DNA of 64,000 nucleotides from Coenobita brevimanus (lineage: Eukaryota > Arthropoda > Malacostraca > Decapoda > Coenobitidae), in assembly GCA_032717465.1 (NCBI GenBank), contig CM064713.1, positions 7,735,001 through 7,799,000 of the forward strand, read 5' to 3'. Both the position numbers and the translations under genes were made by a program. Below the pieces are notes generated by a model, which had not been told where the DNA came from, searched no databases, and worked only from the letters and a program-made list of their open reading frames with translations. Shown here piece by piece: positions 30,373-41,689 of this stretch; position 1 is the stretch's first letter, and every line of letters begins with the position of its first letter.

Positions 30373-32403
30373 CCCTATCACCAGCATTCAACAGCTTCCT
30401 GTTTACCCCATATATTCTTAGTATTTTCCACATTCCTTGTCTGTCTACACTCTCGTATCCTTTCTCCAAATCCAAGAAGGCTGCATACAACTTCTTTCCC
30501 TTCTCTAGAAACTTTTCAACTAAAAACCTAAGAATGAATATCCGATGTACACAGCCTCATCCCTTCCTAAAACTTTACTCCCTGCTCTTCTCCAACTAAT
30601 TCCTCTGTTATTTCTGTCTGTCAGTTAGTATCCTACCAGAGGCTTCTCCTACACCAAGAAGACAAATGCCCCTGTGATTACCACTCACTTCTTTTTCCCC
30701 TTTTCCTTTGTACAGGAGTTTAATTATACCTGACTTCCAGTCCTCTGGGACTCTACCGTCCTCCCAGGCCAGTCTGCACATTTTCCATATCTATACTACA
30801 ACTACCTCTCCCACATTCTCCAGCGTTTCACCACACACTCCATCAATTCCTGGGGCTTTCCCCATTTTGACTTGCTTCATTACTTCCACTACTTCCATCC
30901 TACTGATTTCTTCCTCTCTTCTCACCTCCCTCCATCTCCCAGCCATTTCCCAGCCACTTATACTCGCATTACTTCCATTCTTTGTGTTTAACAGTTCCTT
31001 AGAGTTTTCTCTCCATCTGCTCATTTTTTTCTCCCTTCTCCACCAGCAGTCTACCATTTGTATCTTTCACTCCCCGGGTAACTTCTTTATCACCTTGTTT
31101 TACTCTCCATCCCTCTTTCCAGAACATTTTCTTACATTCCCTCTACTTTACACTCAAATTTCTTCCAAAATCCTCATCCACTCTCATCATACTCTCTCTT
31201 ACTAATCTTTTCACCTCTCTCCTCCTCTCCACATATAGCTCTTTCTTCTGTCTCTCAACTTCCTCCACGCCCCTACTTCTTAATCACTCACTATATGCTT
31301 TCTTCTTTTGTGCCACAGCTTGTCTCACCTCTTCATTCCACCATGCAGTTCCTTGCGCTCTCTTTTGTCTTCTCTTCACCTCCCACGCCACCTCACATGC
31401 CACACAGATTTCTTCAGTGAATGTCTTGCACACGTCTTGCACCTCCCCCATCTGTCCGAAATCATGTTTACCCAGTTGCTCCTTCATATCTGTCTTATAG
31501 TCTGCCTATTTTCCATCCTCTTGCAACCATTATTCTCTCTTTGTATGGACTACTACCTCCTGCCCTTCCCTCCTATTCTTCCATTGCATTTGAACCTTTA
31601 CGTTTACAACCTTGACTTTTACCATCACCATGTGGTGGTCAGAAAATATACCTCCTCAACCTCTGTATGCTCTTGCATCCATTACACACCTTCTCATTCT
31701 TTCATCCACACACACACACAATCAGGCATTGCCTTCTGTTGATTCAGTTCTCCACCCACCCTTCTCATCACTCACCAATTATACCTGTGGATCATTTTTT
31801 TGCCTAAAGAGGGTATTAACCCTCACCAAACCCCTCCCCACACAGATGTCCACTAGAGCATTACCATTCTCATCCACTTTTGCAAGCACACCACACTCAC
31901 CAAATACTCCATCCATCTTAGCATTCCCTACTTTTCCTTTCATATCTCCAATCAAAAGCATTCTCTTATTCCTTTCAAACTTTTTCCATGCATGCTTCCA
32001 CATTTGCCCAAACCTCTTCTTTCATTCATCTTGCATGGTCTGGCATTGGCACATACACAGACACACAATCACCCACATTTGTAGTCCTACTTTCAGTCTT
32101 ACCCAAACAATCCTTGAGCCAATTGATCCCTACTCTCATATATTCTCTTTCCATCTCTTGCACACAGCAATACATACTTCTTCTTTTGCCCTCTCATTCT
32201 CATCTACTCCTGTGCATACACCCCATCCTTACTCCCACTCACCCCTCTCCATTTAGTCTCATTTATTCCACATATGTCCACCTTTGCACTATCAGGCACC
32301 TGGACAATCTCTCTCTCTTCCACTTCATCATTCACACCCCTTATATTCCACGTCGCAATCCGTAACATATCCGTTGTTTGGTCCAGGGTCGTCTTCAAGA
32401 TAA
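30373..32403 (-). mobile_element. RTE-1 LINE, 5' part of the interrupted copy
   Basis: Minus strand: endonuclease start (WNIRGVNDEVEEREIVQV, ETKW near 32250), GDMKGKVG near 31940, the linker, and RT to about 30373 (MGKAPGIDGVCGETLENVGE near 30870). It lacks RT palm motifs and the 3' end, which are found at 19657-20596 in the same orientation. The gap of about 35 bases between the two halves is consistent with one element plus a small deletion. Many stops and frameshifts. Confidence 0.75.
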
Positions 32404-32637
32404 TCGAATTCATCACTCTCTAGTTCGTCACTGGATGAGTAATCGATATCTGAGTCTTGCACCAACAGCTGATACTTCTCATCACTCGAGGAATCGCTTG
32501 ATTCCTCATGAACAGTCTATGATTCTGCAATAATTCACTGTGGAGGGAGCAAGAAAACACTCCTACGATTCACAGCAAAGACAGATCGTGTTCCTATCCA
32601 TCACACAACGGATTAGTGATCGCGTGACCTCCCATGT
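32404..32637 (-). other. Acidic Ser/Asp/Glu-rich coding-like fragment
   Basis: Minus-strand translation of about 32520-32405 gives HEESSDSSSDEKYQLLVQDS followed by DIDYSSSDELESDEFDYLED. Such acidic starts occur in piggyBac transposases and in many nuclear proteins. It abuts the 5' end of RTE-1. No other supporting domain is seen. Confidence 0.3.
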
Positions 32638-32784
32638 ACAGTAATCCCTCCAAGATCCAACATAATAGAGCCAAAGGCATGTCCAGAACTTGGCTTTGTC
32701 CGGGACTTGGGAAGAATGCCCCTAGACAGGTACAGTACCCTTGCGTCCAACACGTTTTTGTCCAGCACGGAGAGCAAAAAATTA

Positions 32785-33855
32785 GTAATCCCTTTAATAT
32801 CCGAACATCCCCACTAACCGGACATAATCCTCCTGGGATCCAATATTCCCAAAAGGGCCAAAAACCGCAAAAAAAATCGAAAAAAATCTGACTTTTTTCC
32901 CTCCCATAATTTGAAATTCCCGCCTGGCGCCGAACAGCTGTTACACCATGGTCCCTTCACCCCTTCCTTCCTCCCCCTCCCCCCTCCCCTGTCAGGTTGC
33001 CATTTGGTATTTTTCATTACCAAGTGTGGGCCAATTTGGTAATGAAAAATTCATTTGGTAATGAATTAGAATAATGCATTACCAAATGGATTTTTCACAT
33101 GTATGAGGATACACAGGATGGAGATGGTGGATTGTTTGCTCTCTCTGATTAATCTGCTACCCTACATAGTGTGAAAATAATCAACATGGTGTTAGTTATA
33201 AGGAGAGTGATTACATGTATTTCCACTTGTATATATAATTAGTGAAGAATATATGCTAGCTTTACGAATTTGGTAATGAAAAGTTATATTTGACAATGAA
33301 AGTTGAGGAGATTGGTAATGTAGCTGTTGCGATCTGGCAACTCTGTTACCCCACCAACATCAACAGTCACAGCTTAACTCCGATGGAGAGCAGATACTCA
33401 TAACAGTGCAAGCCACAGGTGCTTGTTTTTTGTGAATAAACAGTGAATAGACTGCAATACCTTGCCACTAGAACACACAGGAATTTACAGTGTTGTGCAG
33501 TGTTAAGAAATTAGAATTTAGAGTGCAGAGGATTAACTGTGGACTGCAAACTGGCGGTTCAAACCAGTCCAGGAGCAAGGGACTTGTAAGTACCCAGAAT
33601 GTTTAATATTGTATAAACTCGCCTCTAAAATCTCATTTTATGGTTCTTTTGCATTTATTTCAGTCTTTTATGTCCCTTATTGGTGTGATTTGGGTCTTAA
33701 ATAGGTGCAATGCATGTCCAGAGGGAGTTGTATAGGTGTTTTTCAGAGTTAGGGTCCATAAGTACAAGTCCATAAGCTGAGGCCCAATATCCGGACAGGA
33801 CCACTATCCGGACCTGCCTATGGCTCTATTACGTCGGATATTGGAGGGATTACTG
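32785..33855. mobile_element. Inner Tigger-type MITE, inverted relative to the outer one
   Basis: The left end reads TAGTAATCCCTTTAATATCC and the right end GGATATTGGAGGGATTACTG, then TA (33856-33857). The interior matches the outer family in reverse (33440-33540 versus 40380-40480). A 340-bp foreign block, about 33000-33345, with repeated TTGGTAATG words has inserted into it. This is the third nesting level. Confidence 0.7.
33000..33345. repeat. Block with repeated TTGGTAATGA words, possible small MITE
   Basis: TTGGTAATG occurs at 33037, 33056, 33270 and 33312, and its reverse at 33015 and 33077. The block starts near 'gttgcca' and ends near 'tggcaac', short inverted ends. Related MITEs (40540-40600) lack the block, so it is an insertion. 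Confidence 0.5.
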
Positions 33856-34208
33856 TACAATTTAATACGATTTAAGTACTGTAAATTGGGTGCGTAAGCG
33901 TAACACGGACGGAGCTCCAAGAAGTGGGCGAAATCCGCAGAGTTCGCCTCTAGCACGATCACCTCTGGTCCAACACGGTCATACTGGATGTTCCCGTGAC
34001 GCTAACAGCCAATCAAAACTTCCGATTAAGCAGCCCGCCCGCTATCATGACGTGATCATGATGTCTTCCAATGAAAAACGCTTCTGCTCTCACGTGATGT
34101 TTTGTTTAAATTTCTCCCGCCTCAGCGCCCCTCAGTCGCATAATTCGCATTGGATGGTGTTTTATTTTCGCTGCATTTTCTGCCCTTGCTACTGATTTCA
34201 CTCAGCTC

Positions 34209-34397
34209 ATGATGCCTAGGAAGCCTTCTGAGAACCCCAAGAAGCGGCAGCACCTCTCTCAGGCCACCAAGCTAGAAATCATCGAGAGGCAGAAGAGAGG
34301 GGAGAGGAATTTCGAAGGATTTATGAGGGAGGTTGAGGAGGAGCAGCAGCCATTACCTGCTAGTGACGCCAGCAGCCATCCTCCGGGGACCCAGTAG
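34209..34397 (+). pseudogene. Pogo/Tigger transposase N-terminal fragment
   Basis: ATG at 34209 (or 34212). The peptide reads MPRKPSENPKKRQHLSQATK then LEIIERQKRGERNFEGFMRE, matching the basic start and first helix of CENP-B/Tigger DNA-binding domains ('ls...KleIIer.ekGe'). The second helix is replaced by unrelated acidic sequence, and a TAG ends it at 34395-34397. The rest of the transposase is missing. Confidence 0.65.
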
Positions 34398-34990
34398 TAC
34401 TACTTACAGCCTCGGATACCATCTTCCATTCCCAGCAAGCCCACCAACACTATCCTAAAAGGTTAGTTATCAATCATAGTATAGTACCATTTATTATAAT
34501 TACAGTAGTACTAATATATGTATAGGTATATGGTAGGTACTGTATATAGGGTGTCTTTTCCTAGGGTTGCTGACATAATTCATTTTTCCCCATAAGCTCT
34601 GTTGTTTGTCCAACACATTTTTGGTCCAACACGGGACCCATGCTATATTACCGTGTTGGACGCAAGGGTACTGTACTTACAGTATAGTCCCCAACCCAAC
34701 CTAACTTTGAAACCACCTAAATATCTCCCTACCAGACATGCACAGCACCTATTTAAGACCCTGTTCACAAAAATAAGGGAGAGAAACCATAAAATAAATG
34801 AAAGGGGACAGAGAATGAGATTTTAGAAATGAGTATGGACAATACGTAGCAGTGTACAGGGTACTTATGACATGGCCATGACCATTGCAAAGATTAACCT
34901 GCATCCTCCATGGCCCGGACAGTGGTGAAGGTGCGCTTGAAGCACGTACAGTAATCCAGTGTTGCACTGCACTTAATCCTTTGCACTGTG

Positions 34991-35342
34991 AATTACAGTA
35001 TATTGGGACTGGCTAAAAAAAAAAAAAGAAAAAAAAAAAGTGGGTGGAGCTTATTTCATCCTCAGTATCATTTATTAGCCAATATAAAAGGCCCTAACAC
35101 AATGATCGAACCCCTTTGCTGTCTTCTTTGGTTACATTGATATGTGACGACATAGGTGTATCAATGTACAGTATATGTGCACTGGAGGGGTATGACAACA
35201 TATAAGCATCATCATGACAAGGGGGTTAACAAAATCATCCTGAGGTAGCAAAAATGATATAGAAGATAGTGTACATCATGGAATTAAAACAGTTCAATTC
35301 ATCAGTTCTGTTTCCATTCTTACTCTATTTCTCCCTTGACAG
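34991..35342 (+). other. Intron sequence upstream of an RTEL1 exon
   Basis: It contains an A-rich run (35019-35039) and no ORF. The polypyrimidine stretch and acceptor 'tattctctcccttgacag' (35329-35342) directly precede the exon. Confidence 0.6.
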
Positions 35343-35471
35343 GTTTCAGTGCTTGGTTCAAGAGATCAGATGTGTGTGCATCCTGAAGTCTCCAAGGAAA
35401 CCAGCAACAACAGCAAAGTGCACATGTGCCAGATAAGAGTTAAAGCCAAGACCTGCTACTTTCATAATCAG
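35343..35471 (+). CDS. RTEL1: RTEL1-like helicase, exon encoding three of the four Fe-S cysteines
   Basis: RTEL1 is an XPD-family 5'-3' DNA helicase acting in the nucleus on D-loops, G-quadruplexes and telomere loops. The exon reads VSVLGSRDQMCVHPEVSKET ... HMCQIRVKAKTCYFHNQ, which aligns to the human segment with VLGSREQLCIHPEV and CHFYNN. Cys in MCVHPEV, HMCQ and TCYF correspond to three of the four Fe-S cluster ligands. Acceptor AG at 35341-35342 and donor GT at 35472; 129 bases, phase 0 at both ends. The next exon is at 48244. The copy is open and conserved, so it should be a live gene. Confidence 0.85.
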
Positions 35472-35609
35472 GTAATGTCTTTAGAATGATTTAGGTAGGA
35501 AGTGAATGTTGCCATTGGTTCTGGAAGATACGACCATTGGATTGGTGTGAGACCAAATCCCAGTAGCTCACCTAATGCAATACTCCCAATCAAGGAACTC
35601 ACCACATTA

Positions 35610-36745
35610 CACAGTCAATCATGGATTTGGAGAAAGCATATGACAGGGTGGATGGACAAGGATTGTGGAAAGTGTTGAGAATATATGGCGTAGATGGGAA
35701 GTTGTTGAATGCTGTGAAGAGTATGTACGATGGTGCGAAGGCTGCAGTGTGTGTGGATGGTGAGTGAATTTTTCTCTTTGAAAGTTGGGTTGAAACAGGG
35801 ATGTGTCATGTCTCCATGGTTGTTCAATCTGTACATGGATGGGGTAATAAAAGAGGTACAAGGTAGGGTAGTGGATGTTGGAGTGGCCCTGGTGAGAGAG
35901 GATAGTGTTTGGAAACTCCCTGTACTGTTGTTTGCAGATGATACTGTGTTGTTGAGTGAAGACGAAGGGGAGCTGCAAGGCTTGGTGGATGAGTTTGGGA
36001 GAGTGTGTAAGAAACGGAATCTAAAGGTGAATGTAGGGAAGAGTAAAGTGATGGTCTTTGAGAGAGGTGAAGTCAGTGAATGTACAGTGAGGTTGGATGG
36101 TGAAGAATTGGAAAATGTGAGTACGTTTAAGTACTTGGGTAGTGTGATGAGTAAGGATGGAGGTTTGGAGGGTGAAGTGCTTGAAAGGGTACAGCAGGGA
36201 AGAAAGGTTGCTGGTTCTTTGAAAGCAGTGATAAGAAACAAGGAAGTGAGCATGGAAGTGAAAAAGTTACTACATGACAGTATTGTGATACCAACTCTAA
36301 CGTATGGAAGTGAAACTTGGACATTGTTGGAAGGACACAAGTCAAGAGTGAGAGCTGTGGAAATGAGTTATTTAAGAGGAGCCTGTGGAGTCACATGGAG
36401 AGACAGGCTGACGAATGAGGATATAAAGGAGAGTTGTGGTGTGGATGTGGATGTGATAGGATGCGTTATGAGGAACACACTGAGGTGGTTTGGCCATGTG
36501 GGGAGGATGGAGGGTGAAAGACTGATGAGAGAGTGTATGTGAGTGAGGTGGAGGGGGGAAGAGGGAGGGGGAAGCTGAGGATGAGATGGAGGGATGGGGT
36601 GGAGAGGTATATGAGAGAGGGGTGTGTGAGTTGGGAGCAGGGCAGTGAAATGGCGTTGGACAGGGCGACTTGGAGGCGATTTGTTTGTGGCCACCCCGAA
36701 CGGGATTGAGGCGTCTGGCAATAGGTAGATAGATAGATAGTAAAG
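35610..36745 (+). mobile_element. RTE-1 LINE, 5'-truncated plus copy
   Basis: It starts inside RT ('tggatttggagaaagcatatgac') and runs to GGCCACCCCGAACGGGATTG then AGGCGTCTGGCAATAGGTAG with a (TAGA)n tail at 36725-36742. Truncation at the 5' side and retention of the 3' end are typical of target-primed insertion. Confidence 0.85.
35730..36542 (+). pseudogene. RTE-1 reverse transcriptase, C-terminal two thirds
   Basis: 270 codons: LKQGCVMSPWLFNLYMDGVI, LLFADDTVLLSEDEGELQGL with the catalytic Asp pair, KVNVGKSKVMVF, FKYLGSVMSKDGGLEGEVLE, TLTYGSETWTLLEGHKSRVR, and YLRGACGVTWRDRL. A frameshift near 36535 separates the final 60 codons (GKLRMRWRDGVERYM). The 5' RT and endonuclease are absent. Confidence 0.85.
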
Positions 36746-36941
36746 GAGGTTACGTAATAAGAAAATTTTAGGCAATTTTTTCACTGTTTTTGTTAACAAA
36801 CTGGTTATTTTTGTGTTCTTTGTGATGATTGAGCTACCTGTAAATATTAAAATAGAAGGTTCAGACTGTTTTACATATGTTTTTACATGAAATGGAACAT
36901 TTTATAGGGGTAAGACATTAAAAAAAAGGAAAAAACATCTC

Positions 36942-37498
36942 TTATCCCTTCTGGCCATCCGTTGGGTGTGTCAGACCCGATGCTATGGAAATCATGTAAT
37001 AACTGCATGGGTTTAGGGGAAGTGCAGCTGCCCGCTCCAGTACCTTCAGCATTAGTCTAGTAGTGGACAGGGAAGGTAATGTCGCTTGGCTCTGTGTTTT
37101 TTTTTTCCATATGTATGTTATGGGGATACCACACCCAAAATATGGCCCCTTGTATTTTCGCCTCTGTCACAGTAAATGAATGTGCCAGAGGGTTGTGGGG
37201 GCCACAGCAGATTCTTCAGGGACCTGTAAGACTGTGAAGTGAAGGATAAGTCTTAAGTGTTATTCTTATAAGATTATTAGATTTTACTCTATACCCCTAT
37301 GGTACATTTTCCCATTTCTTTTAATTGAGTTATTTGGGGCTTCAGATTAAAGTAGAAAGGTTAAATTTTGTGTGTATCTCTTCAGATCCTTGTAAGTTTG
37401 AATATAAATGTGCTTTTTCATTTTTCCATAAATGGGTTTGTCAGACCCAACGAATGTCGGGAAGAGGTATATAATGAACTAATGCTCCAAAGGGTTAA
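36942..37498. mobile_element. TTAA-d: small TTAA-flanked MITE (557 bp)
   Basis: The right end is CTCCAAAGGGTTAA (37485-37498); the left is TTATCCCTTCTGG (36942), with TTAA changed to TTAT. Subterminal inverted words CCGTTGGGTGTGTCAGACCC and GGGTTTGTCAGACCCAACG occur near the two ends. No ORF. Assigned to piggyBac-like elements on the TTAA and CCCTTT ends. Confidence 0.55.
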
Positions 37499-37557
37499 GA
37501 ATTACCCTAGTGGTCATAGGTGGCTGTCGTGGTGTATAATACTGTTTTCCTCAAATC

Positions 37558-39336
37558 CTACACGTCATTATCATCATCATCATCATCATCATCCAGACCT
37601 CCTTTCCCACCCTAGGGTAGGGTGAAGAGTAGCAACCTCCAGACAGCCTTAGTTTGCCCACTCCAATGGGCCATGCATTCTTTCACTCATCATCAAGCCC
37701 CCGGAATCCTGGCTCTATCTGATATGCCAGAAACCTTCACCACATTCTCTAGCTTCACATAAACGCATACGATAGAGTCAGTTTGAACGCAATTGTGTTA
37801 AAAAGGGGTGCCAAATCCCTGATCATGCACTTCTTCTCACAACATTCATCCAGCCAGTGCAATCTCTTGTCAGTCCCCTAGCCTCAGCGCCTTCCATACC
37901 TCTCTTCCTCACACACTCAACCACCATATCCCTCTACCTCCTCGTTGGCCTACCTTGCCTCCTCCCTCCTTCAGATTCACTCATCTATACCTTTTTCTCC
38001 ACTCTGTTGTTATCCATTCTCTCCACATGACCAAACTATCTCAGTACACTCTCTTTGATTCTGGTGTCCACAGACTTCCTCACACCACATCTTTCATGAA
38101 TCACATTATATCGTATCCTATCCACTGTCTGTATTCCACATACATTCCTCAACAGTTGCATCTCCACTGCTCTCACCCCTGACTTTTCATTTTCATGCCA
38201 CACCAGAGTCTCACATTCATATGTTAAAGTTGGCACTCGTGCAGCTGCAACGCTCAAGCCTCTGTTTCTTATCAAGGCATTCATAGCACCAGCTACCTTC
38301 CTTCCTTTTGTAATTCTACTTTCCACTTCTTTTGCACATTTTTCTCTCTCTTCTGTCCTGTACCCAGGCATATGAACTCTCACCAATTCCAGTCTCTCTC
38401 CGTTCACTGTAACATCGCACTGGGAGTCATCATCTCTCTCAGTAACCATCACTTTACTCTTTTCCACAATTACTGTCAAGGCACGACACTCACAGACATC
38501 AGCAAAACTCTGCACTAGCCTACCAAGCTCTTATCTGGTATTTGCAAGTAGCATTGCATCATCAGCATAAAACAGATTTGAGATATTTCATCCATCACCT
38601 TTCATTGCCAATGCCATCCCCCTCTTCATTACTCGTGTTTTTACTTGTCTCATCATCCCATTCATATATACAGTATATTGAACAATTATGGTGACATCAC
38701 ACAACCCTATTGCACACCAGCATTGATTGTGAACCATTCTCCTAAATGTCCACTTACCCTTACACGTGCCTCACTACCATCATAAAAACTCTTGATGTTA
38801 CCTAGCAGCCTACCACCTACACCATGCATGCATAAAACCTTCCACAGTCCTTCTCTGTCTGCTTTCTTGAATGCTTTTTCCAGATCCATAAATGCCATGA
38901 AGACCTGATAGTCCTTCTCACAATTCTTCTCCACCATCTTTCTCACTGCAGTATTTGATCCACACATCCTCTGCCACTCTTAAAGCCACCCTATTCATCA
39001 CTCACTAGGACTTCTGATATCTGTCTTACTTTCTCTATAATAATTCTTCCATATATCTTCCCTACAACACTCAATAAACTTATGCCATGATAATTCTTGC
39101 CCTCACTTCGTTCACTTTTATTTTTGTACAAGAGTACAATCACAGCCTTTTTCCACTCTGCTGGTACAGTTTCACTCATCCATGCCTTGTAATGTATCTC
39201 CAGCAAGCACTTCATTCCACTCTCTCCACCACACTTAATCATCTTTGCTTACACCTCATGAATCTCAGCTGCTTTCCGATTTTTTATCCGCTTCATTATG
39301 TTCTTCACCTGTGAGAGTGTCACACAGCCTTCAGTA
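37558..39336 (-). mobile_element. RTE-3 LINE, 5'-truncated
   Basis: Minus-strand blocks encode RT: VPAEWKKAVIVLLYKNKSER, GKNYHGISLLSVVGKIYGRI (39240-38991), FMAFMDLEKAFKKADREGLW (38967-38707), and VIVEKSKVMVTERDDD, RKVAGAMNALIRNRGLSVAA, VEMQLLRNVCGIQTVDRIRY (38515-38036). The 3' end carries (ATG)n, seen as (CAT)n at 37568-37592 on the plus strand. It is related to RTE-1 but clearly diverged. Frames are broken, and the active-site box lies in a broken part near 38560. Confidence 0.75.
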
Positions 39337-39930
39337 TTGTCTGTCTATTCCCAGACTCCTTAATCCCTTAAGGGGTGGCCACAAACAAATTGCCTCCATG
39401 TTGCCCTGTCCCCTGCCATTTCCCTGCCCTGCCCCCAGCTCACACCCCCTTCTCTCATATACCTCTCCATCCCTCCACCTTATCCTTTGCCTCCCCCTCC
39501 CTCTCCCCTCTTCCATCTCACTCACATTCACTCTCCTCATTAGTCTTTCACTCACCATCCTCTCCATATGGCCAAACCACCTCAGTGTGTTTCTCCTAAT
39601 GCTTCCTATCACATCCACATCCACACCACAACGATCCTTCACTTCCTCGTTTGTCAGTCTGTCTCTCCATTGACTTCAAATGCTCCTCTCAAATAACTCA
39701 ATTCCACTGCTCTCACTCTTAAATTCTGTCCCTCCAGCAAGGTCCAGGCTTCATTTCCATACATTAGAGTTGGTATCACAATACTGTCATGTAGTAATTT
39801 TTTCACTTCCTTGCTCACTTCCCTGTTTCTCATCACTGCTTCCAAGGAATCAGCAACCTTTCTTCCTTGTTGTACCCTTTCAAGCACTTCATCTTCTAAA
39901 CTTCCATCCTTACTCGTCACAGTGCCGAAG
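39337..39930 (-). mobile_element. RTE-1 LINE, 3' fragment
   Basis: The 3' end 'cccagactccttaatccctt' starts at 39337. Minus-strand codons (39642-39331, 39968-39654) give DRCGVDVDVIGSIRRNTLRW, FGHMERM and KVADSLEAVMRNREVSKEVK. It ends at TA 39931-39932, where a Tigger MITE begins, at the position 'aag-TA-ctt' of the LINE. Confidence 0.8.
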
Positions 39931-39932
39931 TA

Positions 39933-40750
39933 CAATAATCTTCCCATTATCCGATGTAATATAGCCAAAAGCCTGTCTGGATATTGGGCCTCTACCTTCT
40001 GGACTGTTACTTATGGACCCTAACCCAGCCCAACTTTGAAAGCCACCTAAATAACTTCCTACTGGACATGCATAGCACCTATGTAAGACCCTGTTCACAC
40101 CAATAATGGACATAAAGCATGAAATAAATGATAAGGAACCAGAGAATGAGGAATTAGAAGTGAGTATGGAAAATATTTAATAGTGTACAGGGTACTTACA
40201 GCACGTCTGTGGCTGCCTCCTCTAAGGCTCTGGCAGTGGTGAAAATGCTCTTGAAGCATGTACAGTAATCCAGTGTTGTGCTGCACTTTATTCTTTGCAC
40301 ACTTGAGTTATAATTGTTTAACACTGCACATTCTTTTCTTAATTGCACTATGTCATTTTCAACTCCCAGTTTGCACTCCACACTTAAACCTTTGCGCTCT
40401 AAATTCTAATTTCTTAATACTACTCAACACTGTAAATTCCCGTATGGTCTAGTAGCGAGGTATTGCAGTTTATTCACAAAAATGAGCACATGCGGCATCC
40501 ATTGCTATGAGCATCTACTCATGATGGTAGTTAGGCGGTATGTGGGAATGGGGGAGGAAGGAAAGGGTGATGGGGCTGTGTGTAAATACAGCTGTTTGGA
40601 GTCGCGTGCCAATTTCAAATTGCTAGTGGGAAAAAATTCGGATTTTTTTTTTCTTCGTTTTTTGGCCATTTTGGGGTTCCAAAGGCCCAGGCCCAAAATG
40701 TCCAGAAATTGGGGTGTCTGGGAATTGGGTGTCCAGTTATTACAGGGGTT
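39933..40750. mobile_element. Tigger-type MITE
   Basis: The left end is CAATAATCTTCCCATTATCC after TA. The interior is shared with 55558-56396 and 34676-34990 ('agcacctatgtaagaccctgttc', 'gcggcatccattg', 'ggcccaggcccaaaatgt'). The right inverted end is degraded ('gtccagttattacagggg') and abuts the next LINE. No ORF. Confidence 0.7.
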
Positions 40751-40751
40751 C

Positions 40752-41645
40752 AATTTATCTATCTATTGCCAGATGCCTCAATCCCGTTCGGGATGGCCAC
40801 AAACAAATTGCCTCCACGTCACCCTGTCCCTCGCCATTTCACTGCCCTGCTCCCAACTCACACCCCTCTATCTCACATACCTCTCCACTTCATCCCTCCA
40901 TCAATCCAACCTACAAATAGAAAAATTCACTGAGTTCACTATCCACGTGCACTGCAGCTTTAGCACCCTCATACATACTCTTCACACCAATCAACAACTT
41001 CCTGTCTACCTCATATATTCTTAATATTTTTCACAATCCTTGTGTATCCACCCTGTCATATGCTTTCTTCAAATCCATGAAGGGCACATACAACTTCTTT
41101 CCCTTCTTTAGAAACTTTTCCACTAAAGATCTAAGGATGAATATCTTATCTACACAGCCTCTTCCCTTCCTAAAACCTCCCTGTTCTTCTCCAACTAATT
41201 CCTCAGTTATTTCCCTAACCCTGTCAGTAAGTATCCTACCATATACTTTTCCTATTACACTAAGAAGACAAATGCCCCTATGATTTTCTTTGTACAGGGG
41301 AATAATTATACCTGACTTCCAATCCTCCAGGACTCTACCTTCCTCCAAGGCCAAGCTGCACATCTTCCACGTCCATTCTGGTACTATCTCTCCCCCATGC
41401 ATCAGCATTTCACCACACACTCCATCAATTCCTGGGGCTTTCCCCATTTTGAGTTTCTTCATTGCTTCCACAACTTCCATCCTACTGATTTCTTCCTCTC
41501 TTCTCACATCCCTCCATTTCCCAACCATTGCCCTGCCACTCATACTTGCATTACTTTCATTCTCTATGGTCAGCTATTTGTTAATTTGTTCTCTCCATCT
41601 ATACATTTTTTTCACCTTTCTCCACTAGTAATCTGCCATTTTTGT
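40752..41645 (-). mobile_element. RTE-1 LINE with a large internal deletion
   Basis: The 3' end with (TATC)n lies at 40752-40770. At about 40905 the sequence jumps from the C-terminal region ('catccctccatc') to the RT region ('caacctacaaatagaaaaattc'), removing the active-site region. The minus-strand ORF 41543-41031 encodes LKMGKAPGIDGVCGEMLMHG, EEQGGFRKGRGCVDKIFILR and FMDLKKAYDRVDTQGL. The 5' end is truncated near 41645 next to a Jockey-like LINE. Confidence 0.75.
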
Positions 41646-41689
41646 GATTTTTCTTTTCTCTTGTAATGCAGTGAAGAAGAACCAAAGGC

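Larger units (their letters stand above)
32733..34673 (+). mobile_element. Middle Tigger/pogo element with a transposase fragment
   Basis: Inverted ends CAGTACCCTTGCGTCCAACA and TGTTGGACGCAAGGGTACTG with TA on both sides (32731-32732, 34674-34675), inserted into the outer MITE. It carries a helix-turn-helix transposase start at 34209-34397 and is itself interrupted by an inner MITE (32785-33855). Repeated 'gtccaacacg' words near both ends resemble transposase-binding subterminal repeats. Confidence 0.85.
32639..34990. mobile_element. Outer Tigger-type MITE, interrupted, right end missing
   Basis: It begins CAGTAATCCCTCCAAGATCC after TA (32637-32638). Its sequence breaks at 'ccctagacagg' (32730) and resumes at 34676 ('cttacagtatagtccccaac'), collinear with the MITEs at 39933 and 55558. 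It ends near 34990 without the right inverted repeat. Between lies the second Tigger (32733-34673). Confidence 0.75.

Noticed and set aside
35615..36340. 241-codon minus ORF
   Set aside because: Antisense frame of the RTE-1 reverse transcriptase; several similar ORFs (for example 58089-58829 plus, 16218-16730 plus, 30708-31205 plus) are the same effect.
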